A DNA stretch of 64,000 nucleotides, taken from the NCBI GenBank assembly GCA_951213105.1, contig OX578148.1:143908043-143972042 (forward strand), given 5' to 3'. The notes beneath the pieces were generated by a model. The model was not told the origin of the DNA. It saw only the letters and a list, made by a program, of their open reading frames with translations, and did not search any database. This document shows positions 45,893-56,525 of the stretch, one piece after another. The position numbers were made by a program, and so were the translations under genes. The DNA comes from Amaurobius ferox. Taxonomy: Eukaryota; Arthropoda; Arachnida; Araneae; Amaurobiidae. Position 1 is the first letter of the stretch. Each line of letters starts with the position of its first letter.

Positions 45893-47858
45893 CAGCTTAG
45901 GGTAAAATTTAACATAATCGTGCACAAAAGGGTTTATGTAAGACTCAATGATCACAAGTTATCATTGAGTGATAACATGTGAATACTAACAACAATAATA
46001 TTTAATCACAGTTTCAATTATTATTGTGAAAAATAGCGGTGATACGTTCGTGACGTCACGAGCCGCCCCGGGTGGAAAGCTACAGTGCCAAAGAATGGCA
46101 TCGGCGACCCAAGAATGATGTCAAGCCCCTTAAAGTGAAGCCATTATTGGACTCATTCAGACCCACGATGCCGAGTTTTCAAAATTTTTCTTGTAAAATT
46201 TGAAAAAAGTTCCCCAAAATGGATTCTGGAATGGGAATGTCGGGTTAAGCCAAGCCAGTTAATTTTGCGTTGAGATTGTCTAATTTAATATTTAAAAGCC
46301 GAATGTCTATATTTTATAAGCTATCAGTTCCAGGATCATTTGCGCCCCGCTGCTGTCTGAAAACTGAGCTTTCATCAACAGATTACTTTGCGCAACAGAG
46401 GCAGAGCGGGGAATTATACCGATGACTTTAAAGCACCCGCCTCTTCTCGCATGCCATACTACTTGTCTTCTCTCTTTCGAATTGAAATATCTGTAGGTTA
46501 TAACGAGAAAAAGGATTTTTGCGAAAAACGAACTGCTCAACTCGGCAATCCACGTTTCACTTTTGTCTATTGTTTGATTATCTCGAAGTTTGTTAAATCC
46601 GAGTCTTTTATCTGTTTGCTGTTCAAAGAAAAATTGGAGAGCTTCACTTTACTTTCGTAAGAGGATATACTTTTTGCTTACCCCTTGCTTTCGCCTTCAT
46701 TGTAGAGGCTTTTTTACAAATATTGCAACATCTACTTTGAAATTCGAAATTTCGCTCTACAAACTACCGTATCGTTAGCTGCATTTGTTTTTCCTGATAG
46801 CACTGAGAGTAAAACTGTTGAGTAGAAATGCCGAGACACGATATACCGAGTATTTAGAGATTATTTTTGTCCGACGCACCTGAATTTGGTGTGATCTTTC
46901 TCTCATTTGACGATTGAGCACGACTTCTCCATGCGACTGCTTTAAATCAATTTCGATGTTTTACAGAAGTCTGAAAAACTCTGTACTTCGTCATGGGCGA
47001 CAGGAAAGACTCTGGCACCCCGGAGCAAATAATTTAACGCCTTGAAGCAATCCTTTCAGGGTGCTCATTCCCATAATACATAGTCTTTATACCATAAACA
47101 TGTTCGGCGTACCAGACGTCCCGTTCCATGCATCGAGGTGATGACGACTCCCATCTCGAGTCGAAGGTTCCACGCCGTATCGCTCCTTGCTTAATTATTA
47201 ATACAGCCGCAGATGTGCAGAATTAGGTGGGATCTGAACTAATTAGTAAAGATGCTTTCTTGGTGGTGGGGGGTTCCATTTTGTTCTTTCACATTTTTAT
47301 TTTTCGATTCTGCTTCAGAATAGAGTCATTCCAACTCTTCAAACGGCAGATCCGACTGGCCGTTCCATATTCTCGGTGTCCCAAATTCATATCCCCTTTT
47401 ATTATAGATCGAAACGGGGACGAGCAGAGGTGATATCGGAGTGGGCCAACAACCTTCCAAGGCCGCACACGAGACCCGGCTGTTGAAAAGCCTCTGTAGC
47501 GTTGTGGCGTGCGCTCACCTCATCCAATCATTCCATCTGTGATCTGTTCGCCGACCCTTGGGCTTCAAGGATCAGCGAACGATTCATGGGAGTGTTGGTT
47601 CCGAGTTTGGCTACATTTTTATTTCGGAAAAAACATCCAAAGAGAGGGAGGAAAATGGAAACAGAATTCTTTTCCTCACTGCTCTCGGAAGCCTTTACGA
47701 AAGGATCTTACTGCGGAGTAGTCGGATTTCGCTTTCGTTATTCTGTAACGAGAACGGGGGTGGATCAATCGAGATCAATGGTGAGCATGAGGGAAGTGGG
47801 TGCTTTATAAACTTTTTTTTACGTTTTCGCACAGTATAATATAGGATCAATAGAATCA
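45887..47858. other. Unassigned sequence
   Basis: No gene recognised. A 12 bp palindromic CRE (CGTGACGTCACG) lies at 46,049-46,060. Frames at 46,388-46,660 and 47,502-47,839 have no domain, and those near 47.5-47.8 kb lack consistent splice or start signals. Confidence 0.35.
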
Positions 47859-49422
47859 TAGGCGCCGACTGCAGGATGCTCGGGTGTTCGAGCACCCCCT
47901 AAAATGTTATCATTATCATTAACTCATTTTTTAACTTAAAAATGATTTTGCAGAACAAAAATGTTCGCCTTCAAAGTCAAATTCTTTGTTTCAAGATCTA
48001 TTCTAGGGGGGGAAATGTGAAGTTACTTCTTTCATCCCCTCCCCCTTCCATGGAATTAGAAAGAACCTTCCTATGGCTCTTTTTCTGAGGTCCGTTTTTA
48101 ACGACTGGAGTTGTTAGGGACAGTCCTGCTTCACCCATGGTTCGATTCCATCCCATCCATTGATAGCAGGACCCCACCAACGATGGGAAACTTCGATGGT
48201 GCATTTCCTTACTGGAAGAAAATGACGAAACGGTCACTCGAAGTTATGTGCAAGGAAGTTAGTGAAGCAGAAGCAAAAGCTAACAGCTTTCTTAAATAAA
48301 TAATAATAATAAAAAAAAATCAAGAACTCGAATTTTTCTTTATGACAAAAATTGTTATTTTTGTCTTTCAAAGAGTGTAGACATTAAATATTGCTCTCCA
48401 GAAAACATCCTTGAACTTTCAAGATGCAAATAATTTCATCAAAAGTGATGCAGACTCAGAGAGAATAAAAGAATTTTGAGGATTTATGGGAAAAAGTAAT
48501 AAAAATAGGCGTAGAATAGGATTTAGAAGATCCTATCCCTCCACGGATTAGAAAAATTGCAAGAAGATTTGACGAGGGAAGTGATCCTCGGCAATTCGTC
48601 ACCTAAAGAAAGATATCGTCAAATTTACTTTCAATGAGTGGACAATGTCATAAGTTCCCTAAAAACAAGATTTGAGAAAAAGACGACGGAGCATCTTCCC
48701 ATGATTGAAAACTTTGCCCTCAATAAAATTAAAAGTAAAGAACAAATAATATATTATTACGGTTCCGATTTTTATGGCAAAAGGTTGTCCAGGATATGTT
48801 TTGGGACACAGTTAAAGCCAATTCTGCAAAAATTAACAGCATATCCGATATAGTTTATTTTTTTAACACACAAAAGAAAACATTTCTCTCCACTCTCTCA
48901 TGCCAGAGTTCTGTAAATTAATAAACCGAATATTAACAGTTTCGGTTACATGCTGAAAGATCTTTTCTACTCTCCGACGACTCAAGATTTACTTGAGATC
49001 TACAATGTAGCAGCTGGGACTCAATAGCGTGGCTATTCTGCATGTTCACAAGGAGACAGCTGCCAAATTGAACATGGATTTAACCACAGAAGGGTTCGCA
49101 AAGAGAGCAGAAGTCCAGTTAAATACATTTTGTATAAGTAATAACAGAAATGACTAGCAAATGAGAGTGCAAATACTTTTCTCATTTATGTTATTACGTT
49201 TTTTAGGCCATTTGCCTCCCATCCTGGATTTCGGTCTGGAGACGCCCCTGATGGAGATATAAGTTCTGCATGGGTTTATGTTTCATTTTAATAAACTTTG
49301 CAAACCTTGTTGGACTTCATTAAATGCATGATAAGCTACCTTTTTTCCGATCGATTAAAAAAAAATGTAAAGACATTTTAATTTTCGAGCACCCCTCCGA
49401 AAATTTTGAAAGTCGGCGCCTG
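47859..49422 (+). mobile_element. Decayed hAT-type transposon
   Basis: The ends form a short inverted repeat: AGGCGCCGACT at 47,860 and its complement AGTCGGCGCCT at 49,411. Both are followed inward by a GAGCACCCC motif. Transposase remnants lie inside on the plus strand. Length (1.56 kb) implies internal deletion, and the flanks are too diverged to show an 8 bp target duplication. Confidence 0.65.
48140..49140 (+). pseudogene. hAT transposase remnant
   Basis: Segments in different frames match the hAT transposase class that resembles zinc-finger MYM-type or DUF4371 proteins. An early block reads MGNFDGAFPYWKK. A block around 48,530-48,850 reads RKIARRFDEGSDPRQFV, then RYRQIYFQ and NVISSLKTRFEKKTTEHL. 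A C-terminal dimerisation-like region near 48,950-49,130 reads AERSF, then WLFCMFTRR-like sequence, then LTTEGFAKRAEV. Stops and frameshifts separate all of these. hAT transposases excise elements with 8 bp target duplications; this one cannot be translated intact. Confidence 0.6.
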
Positions 49423-50616
49423 TGAATGGATTAAGTGATTTCGGTTGACAACAATAGAGTAGCCTTTATTATATAACAGCAAAATGCTAGGAAACTTTTT
49501 AAATAAAATACTAGATATTTTTGATATCAATTTTCGAGACAACTAAAAGTCCATAGTTAAACGTTTAAAAGATCAATAGTGTTGCGACAGCGTAATGTCT
49601 CGTTTGGCGCCTCCTCTTTAGTCTGTCTCCAAGACCAGCGGATGACGTAAGCCCAGGGTTTCCAGAATTTCCAGCCATAAGAAGGGTTGCCAGATTGGGT
49701 GGCATTTGGCGACTTCCAGAATGTTCCCAAAACTTCACGAATATTCTTTGAGATACAGAGATTTCAAGAAGTTTCCATAGAGTAAAAAGAACTCTCAGTT
49801 GCAGTGGAGTTGCGAATGGACGCGACTCGAGCTACGTTGGACTGTGGAATGACTTTCGTCAGCATTCTGAGAAGAGCATTGCTTATTCCAGTGGCGGCGG
49901 AGCCACAGATTCTGAACAATGCCCCCCCCCCCCCTAAAAATTAAATAAATATATATATATATATATATATACTGCTGAAATTTATAGTTACCCTTCCCTA
50001 CAAAAAATAGTAAAAGAGTGTAAGAAATATTGAGATTAAATTTTGCCACACAACTTTTTCCAGAGGTGGACGATTCAGAAAAGCGAATATCACTTTTTAA
50101 GCACACGTTATTCATGTTCTAAAGCATCCGAGGAGAAGCGAAATGAATCATCTGAGACTCAACATGCAAACAATAATAATATTACCAGACCAGGCACCAC
50201 GCCACACCCAGTGCAGAATACAAAGCAACATTTCAAACCTAAAACTTCAGAACCAAATCAAAAATAGGTTGATGTATGCTTAGATTTCGTATAGTTTTCA
50301 AAACAAAGCGGGTAAAGGATTTATAGGTAGTTATAGAAATGGCAAGTGTGGAAATGCATTTCTATTTGTGATTATTTATTCCTTCGTCAGGTATATGTGA
50401 AACGATTTACTAATTTTTAAGCGGATAACTGGTATTATACTGAAAGTAGGACTCGTAATCTTTCGCGTTCAACTGAATTTTCTAGATTTATATATTTCCT
50501 TGATAAAACAGTATGACAGTCAGTACATGCAGTGGCGCCTCACAACGATAAATGAGGATAAACGCAACAATAAACAATAAACGCAAACGAGGCCCAATCG
50601 GTCGGGACAAAATATC
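49423..50616. other. Unassigned sequence
   Basis: A C-run (49,921-49,934) and a short (TA)n (49,950-49,970) occur. CCAGTGGCGGCGGAGCC (49,889) resembles a MITE end without a partner. No gene recognised. Confidence 0.35.
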
Positions 50617-50985
50617 CTTATAGTTTGGAACAATGTTTATTTGATTATACGCTGCATGATTCCTGGAAATTTATAAGTTCTTATAGTTTGGAACAATGTT
50701 TATTTGATTATACACTGCATGATTCCTGGAAATTTATAAATCCTTATAGTTTGGAACAATGTTTATTTGATTATACACTGCATGATTCCTGGAAATTTAT
50801 AAATCCTTATAGTTTGGAACAATGTTTATTTGATTATACACTGCATGATTCCTGGAAATATATAAATCCTTATAGTTTGGAACAATGTTTATTTGATTAT
50901 ACACTGCATGATTCCTGGAAATTTATAAATCCTTATAGTTTGGAACAATGTTTATTTGATTATACACTGCATGATTCCTGGAAAT
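50617..50985. repeat. 63 bp minisatellite, six copies, open in one frame
   Basis: The unit TTATAGTTTGGAACAATGTT..GATTCCTGGAAATTTATAA is repeated six times with few changes. Because 63 is a multiple of three, a 132-codon frame stays open, coding repeats of the type LEQCLFDYTLHDSWKFINPYS. That frame contains no ATG and starts only at a TTG. The near identity at the DNA level points to recent array growth, not protein selection. Confidence 0.9.
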
Positions 50986-51465
50986 TATTTAAATTTAATT
51001 TATTAAATTATTTCATTCTATAAATTTAAGTCAAGCATCCGATGAAAAAAAAATGATTACAATTTTTTAGAAAGTAATATTTCACAAGCTGTGGTACTGC
51101 AGAATATTCGAGACGAGTAAGGAGCTCGTCACAGACTGAAGAAGACATGTACTGCGTGGGACGATGGTACAAGGCCCCTGCGAAAAACGCCGACACTCTG
51201 ATTTTTGAAAATATTTTATTTTATTTTGGAAGTTATACAGTATTAATAGATTAATAGAATACGCCTTTTTTCGTCTGAATTGGACTACAAACGATGCTGT
51301 TATCGACTCTAAAATATTTTATAAGTCACTCTACCGGGCGGTCGGCACAAGTACATACTAGCGTATATCGCAGATGTTCATGCACAGATGTCGCAGATAT
51401 AAAACTTATATGTTTTACACTATTCTACCAGAAATGTTTTATAATACAGCTTAAAGGATATAGCG
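50986..51465. other. Unassigned spacer
   Basis: No supported feature. Confidence 0.35.
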
Positions 51466-51650
51466 GGTCGAGATATTCCAGTGGTTAAGGCGTTAGATTC
51501 ACGCACGGTGGACCCGGGTTGAATCCCACACCACTGCCCAAAACTGTCTACGCATCAACGTAAAGTATGGGCACGTTAAATTTTCAAGTCCAAAATTCCT
51601 TTCGATAGGTGATAGGCCAGTGGAAGGATGCTATGGGTGCCACCCCGAAA
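51466..51650 (+). mobile_element. Diverged tRNA-derived SINE
   Basis: The head has an A-box-like ATTCCAGTGGTTAAGGCG (51,476) and a B-box-like GGGTTGAATCC (51,517). The body follows the same order of landmarks as the 18.1 kb SINE (AAAACTG, CACGTTAAA, TTTCGATAGGTGATAGGCCA) but with many substitutions. It is an older copy or a sister subfamily. Confidence 0.75.
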
Positions 51651-51964
51651 ATGAAATAATACGAAAATATAACACTTGATGTACTGAGACTTAATATGCC
51701 ATTAAACCAATGCTCAAAGCGAGGTTACTAGTAGGATGCATCAACAATGAGTGGTACATATTCAAGAGTAGCAGCGCGAGAATCTAAAGCATGTACATTG
51801 TACAGCCTTCGAACTTCAATTAACTTTATATGCTGCAAAAATGTCTAAGGTAACCAAAGACGCTTTGGATATAACCCAGGAAACAGCTCTCCAAAACGCA
51901 TTGCACTTTTTATAAACCTTCAAATTCAAAGTAATTTAAGCTGATTCCATGAGTCATCTAAAAA
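51651..51964. other. Unassigned spacer
   Basis: No supported feature. Confidence 0.3.
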
Positions 51965-52915
51965 TGAAATTGTTAGAGTGAACCTGATCTCAAAAGAAGG
52001 AAAAGATTGTAGTAAAGTGGAATCTCTTACCTATGAGGGGCAAAGTATACTTTGTTATCCTGTACTCTAATATATTAAGACAGGCTCATTACAAGAAGGT
52101 TAACGTACTTCTTGGAAAGAGGAAACTTATTATCGGAGAGGAAATATGGATTTAGACGAGGTGTGAGTACTGTAGAGGCCATCAAGGCACTGATGGATTT
52201 TGTAGATACACAAAAGACCGAAAAAAAGAGTATGCTGTGCTATATCCGTGGACATTCGTAACGCATTTAACAGCGGTCCTTGGAACCACATCATGATACT
52301 CTTGATCAAGTATGGAGTGCCCATCCAACTTTTAAAATGAAATTGCTAGAGTGATCCTGATCTCAAAAGAAGGGAAAGATTGTAGCAAAGTGGAATCTCT
52401 TACCTATGTGGGGCAAAGTATACTTTGTTATCCTGTACTCTAATATATTAAGACAGGCTCATTACAAGAAGGTTAACGTACTTCTTGGAAAGAGGAAACT
52501 TATTATCGGAGAGGAAATATGGATTTAGACGAGGTGTGAGTACTGTAGAGGCCATCAAGGCAATGATGGATTTTGTAGATACCCAAAAGACCGAAAAAAA
52601 GAGTATGCTGTGCTATATCCGTGGACATTCGTAACGCATTTAACAACGTTCCTTGGAACCACATCATGATACTCTTGATCAAGTATGGAGTGCCCATCCA
52701 ACTTGTAAAAATGAAATTGCTAGAGTGATCCTGATCTCAAAAGAAGGGAAAGATTGTAGCAAAGTGGAATCTCTTACCTATGTGGGGCAAAGTATACTTT
52801 GTTATCATGTACGCTATTATATTAAGACAGGCTCATTACAAGAAGGTTAAGGTATTTCTTGGAAAGCGGAAACCTATTATCGGAGAGGAAATATGGATTT
52901 AGACGAGGTATGAGA
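51965..52915 (+). pseudogene. Tandemly repeated LINE reverse transcriptase fragment
   Basis: A ~373 bp unit occurs about 2.5 times (landmark CAAAGTATACTTTGTTATC at 52,041, 52,414 and 52,788). Each unit encodes part of a non-LTR reverse transcriptase. The finger segment reads VILISKEGKDCSKVESL, the next block KYGFRRGVSTVEAIKALMDF and the palm block AISVDIRNAFN, followed by PWNHIMILLIKYGVPIQL after a frameshift shared by units 1 and 2. The shared frameshift shows the defect preceded duplication. Units 2 and 3 are more alike than 1 and 2. Minus-strand frames of 64 aa are shadows. Confidence 0.8.
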
Positions 52916-53116
52916 GTGTTGAGAATTTTGTAAATTCGATGTTGGAAGTTCCGATTACACACATTTTCAAAAAGCAGTACGTAAAAGTGCTTTTAGAAAA
53001 TAAAGGAAAATAGCGTATGGAAAATTAAAAAAAAGATCATAATATAGAAATAAGAAAGTAATAGCACGAAAGAAAATTTTCACCGGACGAAATCGGGCGC
53101 GTTTCAAGAGTCCCGA

Positions 53117-53192
53117 TCAGGATTTATGATCAGGATCTGAGATCAGGGTTTAAGATCAGGATCTAAGATCAGGGTTTAAGATCAGGATCTAA
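53117..53192. repeat. Short GATCAGG tandem repeat
   Basis: About five imperfect units of AAGATCAGGATCTAAGATCA type are present, next to the exon candidate. Confidence 0.75.
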
Positions 53193-53272
53193 GAGAAGAT
53201 GAAGACCATTTGGGTCTGGCTATGGTCATCCGTGTTAGAACGCGGGCAATTACTGGGGGCAGAAACACTCAC

Positions 53273-53342
53273 CCGGGCTGTTTTCTTGCGGGAAAATCCG
53301 AAGTCGTCCTCCTCGCTCGGCAGCGTGGCGAAGTTCAGGTTC
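53273..53342 (-). CDS. Candidate 70 bp internal host exon
   Basis: On the minus strand a polypyrimidine tract and acceptor (TTTCCTTTTCTTCCAG) end at 53,343. The 70 bp segment that follows is open, and it is followed at once by a strong donor, CGG/GTGAGTG (53,272 downward). The encoded piece reads NLNFATLPSEEDDFGFSRKK then TAR. It is acidic then basic, with balanced codon-like composition and GC well above its AT-rich flanks. Length 70 makes it a phase-changing exon. No repeat family in the window matches it. I do not recognise the protein. If real, the gene runs on the minus strand with further exons outside the visible range or hidden by repeats, and the F palindrome at 53.4-56.5 kb would be intronic. 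Confidence 0.5.
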
Positions 53343-54899
53343 CTGGAAGAAAAGGAAACGGTCGTCAAGACGGCTGGGAATAGTTTTAAATAAAAAATGA
53401 ACATGCCACGATGAACAAGGGAACATTTTCTTCTATATTCTAGTTTTTTCGCGTTTTCGCTACGCCACCTTTGACAATAAGTCCAGTTATGAAATGAGAA
53501 CCAAATTTAAGTTTAACGTGCAAATTCAATGTCATTTAAAATAGTTATGGCTGTTATTTTGTGCAGATAAACTCAAATTATTATTGAAGAAATAAAGAGA
53601 GCGTGAATATGAGTCTGCAGGGAAAGACATGTGCTGCCCACATCAGAATTTTTAACAATATTACAACAATGATTTATAGAAGTGAACGGGGATTATTTGC
53701 AGGCCATTTCGAAAAACAATGTAGGATCTACATTTACAGATCCATCAAATTTTTGTAGAATAAAATGTTCAACAAATTTAAGCTGTTTACCAAATTTTAA
53801 CTCTCTAGGACGTAGGAAAGTGCATTAAAAATGCCATCAAATAAGTATATCATGAAGAGTAATATAAAAAAAAATTTGAAAAATTGTTATCTACCAAATT
53901 TATTTTAAAATGTGAAGCCTCTCTCATATACAAAGTAACTAAACTTTTGGAAAGATATTTATTATATAATATATCTCTTTTTTTCTTTCTGGTAGCTATC
54001 CCAAAAGTCAGAATTTAATTGAATTTATTTTTCTCCCTATATTAAATAATTTTTAATTAAAAAACTACCTAACATATTTCACTGAAAATTTTTTTATATA
54101 TTTTATGGGATAATGTGAATATTTCCTAAAAATTTCGAAGCAATTTGTGAATTTTAAATTTGCTTAAAAAATGTTTGAAAAATTAGGTCCCATAGGGTTT
54201 AATGTATTTCATTTTTTCAACCCGGGTTCAATAAAAAACTATTTGGGTGATATTATTTATTTATATTCCCATAGGTCCCACAGACCGTCTGAAAAACATA
54301 CTAAAATTTCATTTTGATAGTCATTTTTACGGCAGTTATCGTGCTAACGGACAGACAGACAGAATGAACAAAGTCATAAACACTTTTCAAACAGTTGCGG
54401 CGTCAGTTACTTTTTTAACACTTTACAACATAGTTGAAAACGGTGTTTATGGCTTAGTTCATTCTGTCTGTCTGTCTGTAAGTTAGCACGATAACTGCCG
54501 TAAAAATTACTTTATCAAAATGAAATTTTAGTATGTTGTTCAGACGGTCTATGAGACCTATGGGAATATAAATAAATAATATCACCTAATTAGTTTTTTA
54601 TTGAACCCGGGTTGAAAGAATGAAATACATTGAACCCTATGGGACCTAATTTTTCAAACATTTTTCAAGCAAATTTAAAATTCACAAATTGATTCGAAAT
54701 TCTTAGGAAATATTCACATTATCCCATAAAATATATAAAAAAAATTTCTGTATAATATGTTAGGTAGTTTCTTAATTAAAAATTATTTAATATAGGGAGA
54801 AAAATAAATTCAATTAAATTCTGACTTTTGGGATAGCTACCAGAAAGAAAAAAGAGATATATTATATAATAAATATTTCCAAGAGTTTAGTTACTTTGT

Positions 54900-56049
54900 G
54901 ACACTTTCAAGTCAGAGTAGGAGGTAACTTATCTACACCCAAGCTCATTAAAAGTAGTGTACCGCAATGTTCTATCCTGGGCCCGACACTCTTTAACATA
55001 TACCTGAACGACATCCCTAGGACTCCAAACACAGAGCTGGCACTCTATGCAGACGACAGTGCGAAACTTGCAAAACATCCCTATGTCTCAGTAATGCACA
55101 GACAGCTACAACAACACTTAGACATACTCCAAACTTGGCTGGAAAAATGGCGAATAAAATTAAACCCCAATAAATGCCATTGGATTTATTTCTCTAGAAA
55201 ACGTAAACCTCCGCCGCCTCTGTACATAAACAACCATGCCCTAAAAGCGGAAAAATCTACTAAATACCTAGGTGTAACGATAGATTCCCACCTAACCTGG
55301 AAACAGCACGTAACGAACTTAATCAAAAAAGCGTATAAGGCCACAGGAGCCTTATACCCAATGATAGGAAACGGAAATCTAAGTTATCAAAATAAACTCC
55401 TAATTTATAAATCGGTCATCCGCCCGGGAATGCTGTATGCAGTACCCGTATGGGGATATGCCTGTAAAACTACAATAGACCTCCTAGAGACAAAACAAAA
55501 CAAAATCCTACGGATTATCAGGAAAGCTCCCAGGTACTTAAGAAACTCGGTAATTAGGAATGACTTCAAAATAAAAACTGTTAGAGCCCAAATTAAAAAG
55601 CTAGCGCTTAAATTTTACAGAAATTTGCCATCCGTTCCAAACGAACTGTTATTCAATCTGCGTGATTATGATCATCGCAAGGCCAAATCTCGTAAGAGAC
55701 CCCGCGCTGTTCTAAACATGGATAATCGGAATTAAAAGATCCCACCTCAAACATCTGATTTTTAAATAAAACTCGCGACTATTATTTTATAAAAAAAAAT
55801 ATTCTAAACTCTAAACTGCCAAAACGCTAGGTAACCCTTAGATCTGCATCAACCCCTGAAAACTGCTTAAACTTTAAATGTGCAACAAACTGCCACACTA
55901 GGAGCTAGGACAAATAATCAAAAGTAGTAAATAAAAACCTCGAACCTCCAATTAGGGTCACTGAATGAATGTCACAGTTTGACGATAAGAACCACATATT
56001 GAAACTGGAGATTAAAGGCCTGGTGCTCTGTCCTGTACGACACTACGTA
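54900..56049 (+). mobile_element. 5'-truncated non-LTR retrotransposon in F copy 4
   Basis: This 1,150 bp insertion is flanked by a perfect 13 bp direct repeat TTAGTTACTTTGT (54,887-54,899 and 56,050-56,062). It starts in the middle of reverse transcriptase coding sequence and ends without a poly(A) tail. 5' truncation plus target duplication is the signature of target-primed reverse transcription. The F palindrome is therefore older than this insertion. Confidence 0.88.
54905..55735 (+). pseudogene. Jockey-type reverse transcriptase fragment, open frame
   Basis: One continuous frame from the insertion's start to a TAA at 55,733-55,735 encodes the RT palm and connection regions. It begins FQVRVGGNLSTPKLIKSS, then VPQCSILGPTLFNIYLNDIP (the usual Gly is Cys), then LALYADDSAK at 55,043-55,072. 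After that come WRIKLNPNKCHWIYF, STKYLGVTIDSHLTW, YKSVIRPGMLYAVPVWG and a C-terminal tail near LRIIRKAPRYLRN. No stop interrupts about 277 codons, so the copy is young, but without the N-terminal half it cannot function. It is a different subfamily from the 29-32 kb element. Confidence 0.88.
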
Positions 56050-56525
56050 TTAGTTACTTTGTATATGAGAGAAGCTTCACATTTAAAAATAAATTTGGTA
56101 GATAACAATTTTTCAAATTTTTCTTTTTATATAACTATTCATGATATACTTGTTTGATGGCATTAGTAAAACTGGTAAACAGCTTAGATGGTAAACAGCT
56201 TAAATTTGTTGAACATTTTATTCTACAAAAATTTGATGGATCTTTAAATGTAGATCCTACATTTTTTTCGAAATGGCCTGCAAATAATCCCCGTTCACTT
56301 CTATAAATCATTGTTGTAATATTGTTAAAAATTCTGATGTGGGCAGCACATGTCTTTCTCTTTATTTCTTCAATAATAATTTGAGTTTATCTGACAAAAT
56401 AACAGCCATAAGTATTTTAAATGACATTGAATTTGCACGTTAAACTTAAATTTGGTTCTCATTTGATAACTGTACTTATTGTCAAAGGTGGCATAGCGAA
56501 AACGCGAAAAAACTGGAATATCTTA

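Larger units (their letters stand above)
53430..56525. mobile_element. Family F copy 4: giant palindrome
   Basis: The left arm (53,438-54,400) and right arm (54,415-56,520, excluding a 1,150 bp insertion) are reverse complements over roughly 950 bp. Outer ends read TTTTTTCGCGTTTTCGCTAC on the left and its near complement at about 56,495-56,515. The inner 450 bp match family F at 2.9-3.3, 4.5-4.9 and 57.8-58.2 kb. The loop is only about 20 bp and contains TTGCGGCGTCAGTTAC, matching the first bases of the transposase-bearing loop at 3,355. It therefore looks like a deletion derivative that lost the transposase. Confidence 0.75.

Noticed and set aside
45637..45900. 87 aa frame ending in Ile-Tyr repeats
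   Set aside because: It is the translation of the (CATA)n-(TA)n microsatellite.
47509..47721. Possible minus-strand exon with a donor near 47,518
   Set aside because: All three frames between the candidate splice sites contain stops.
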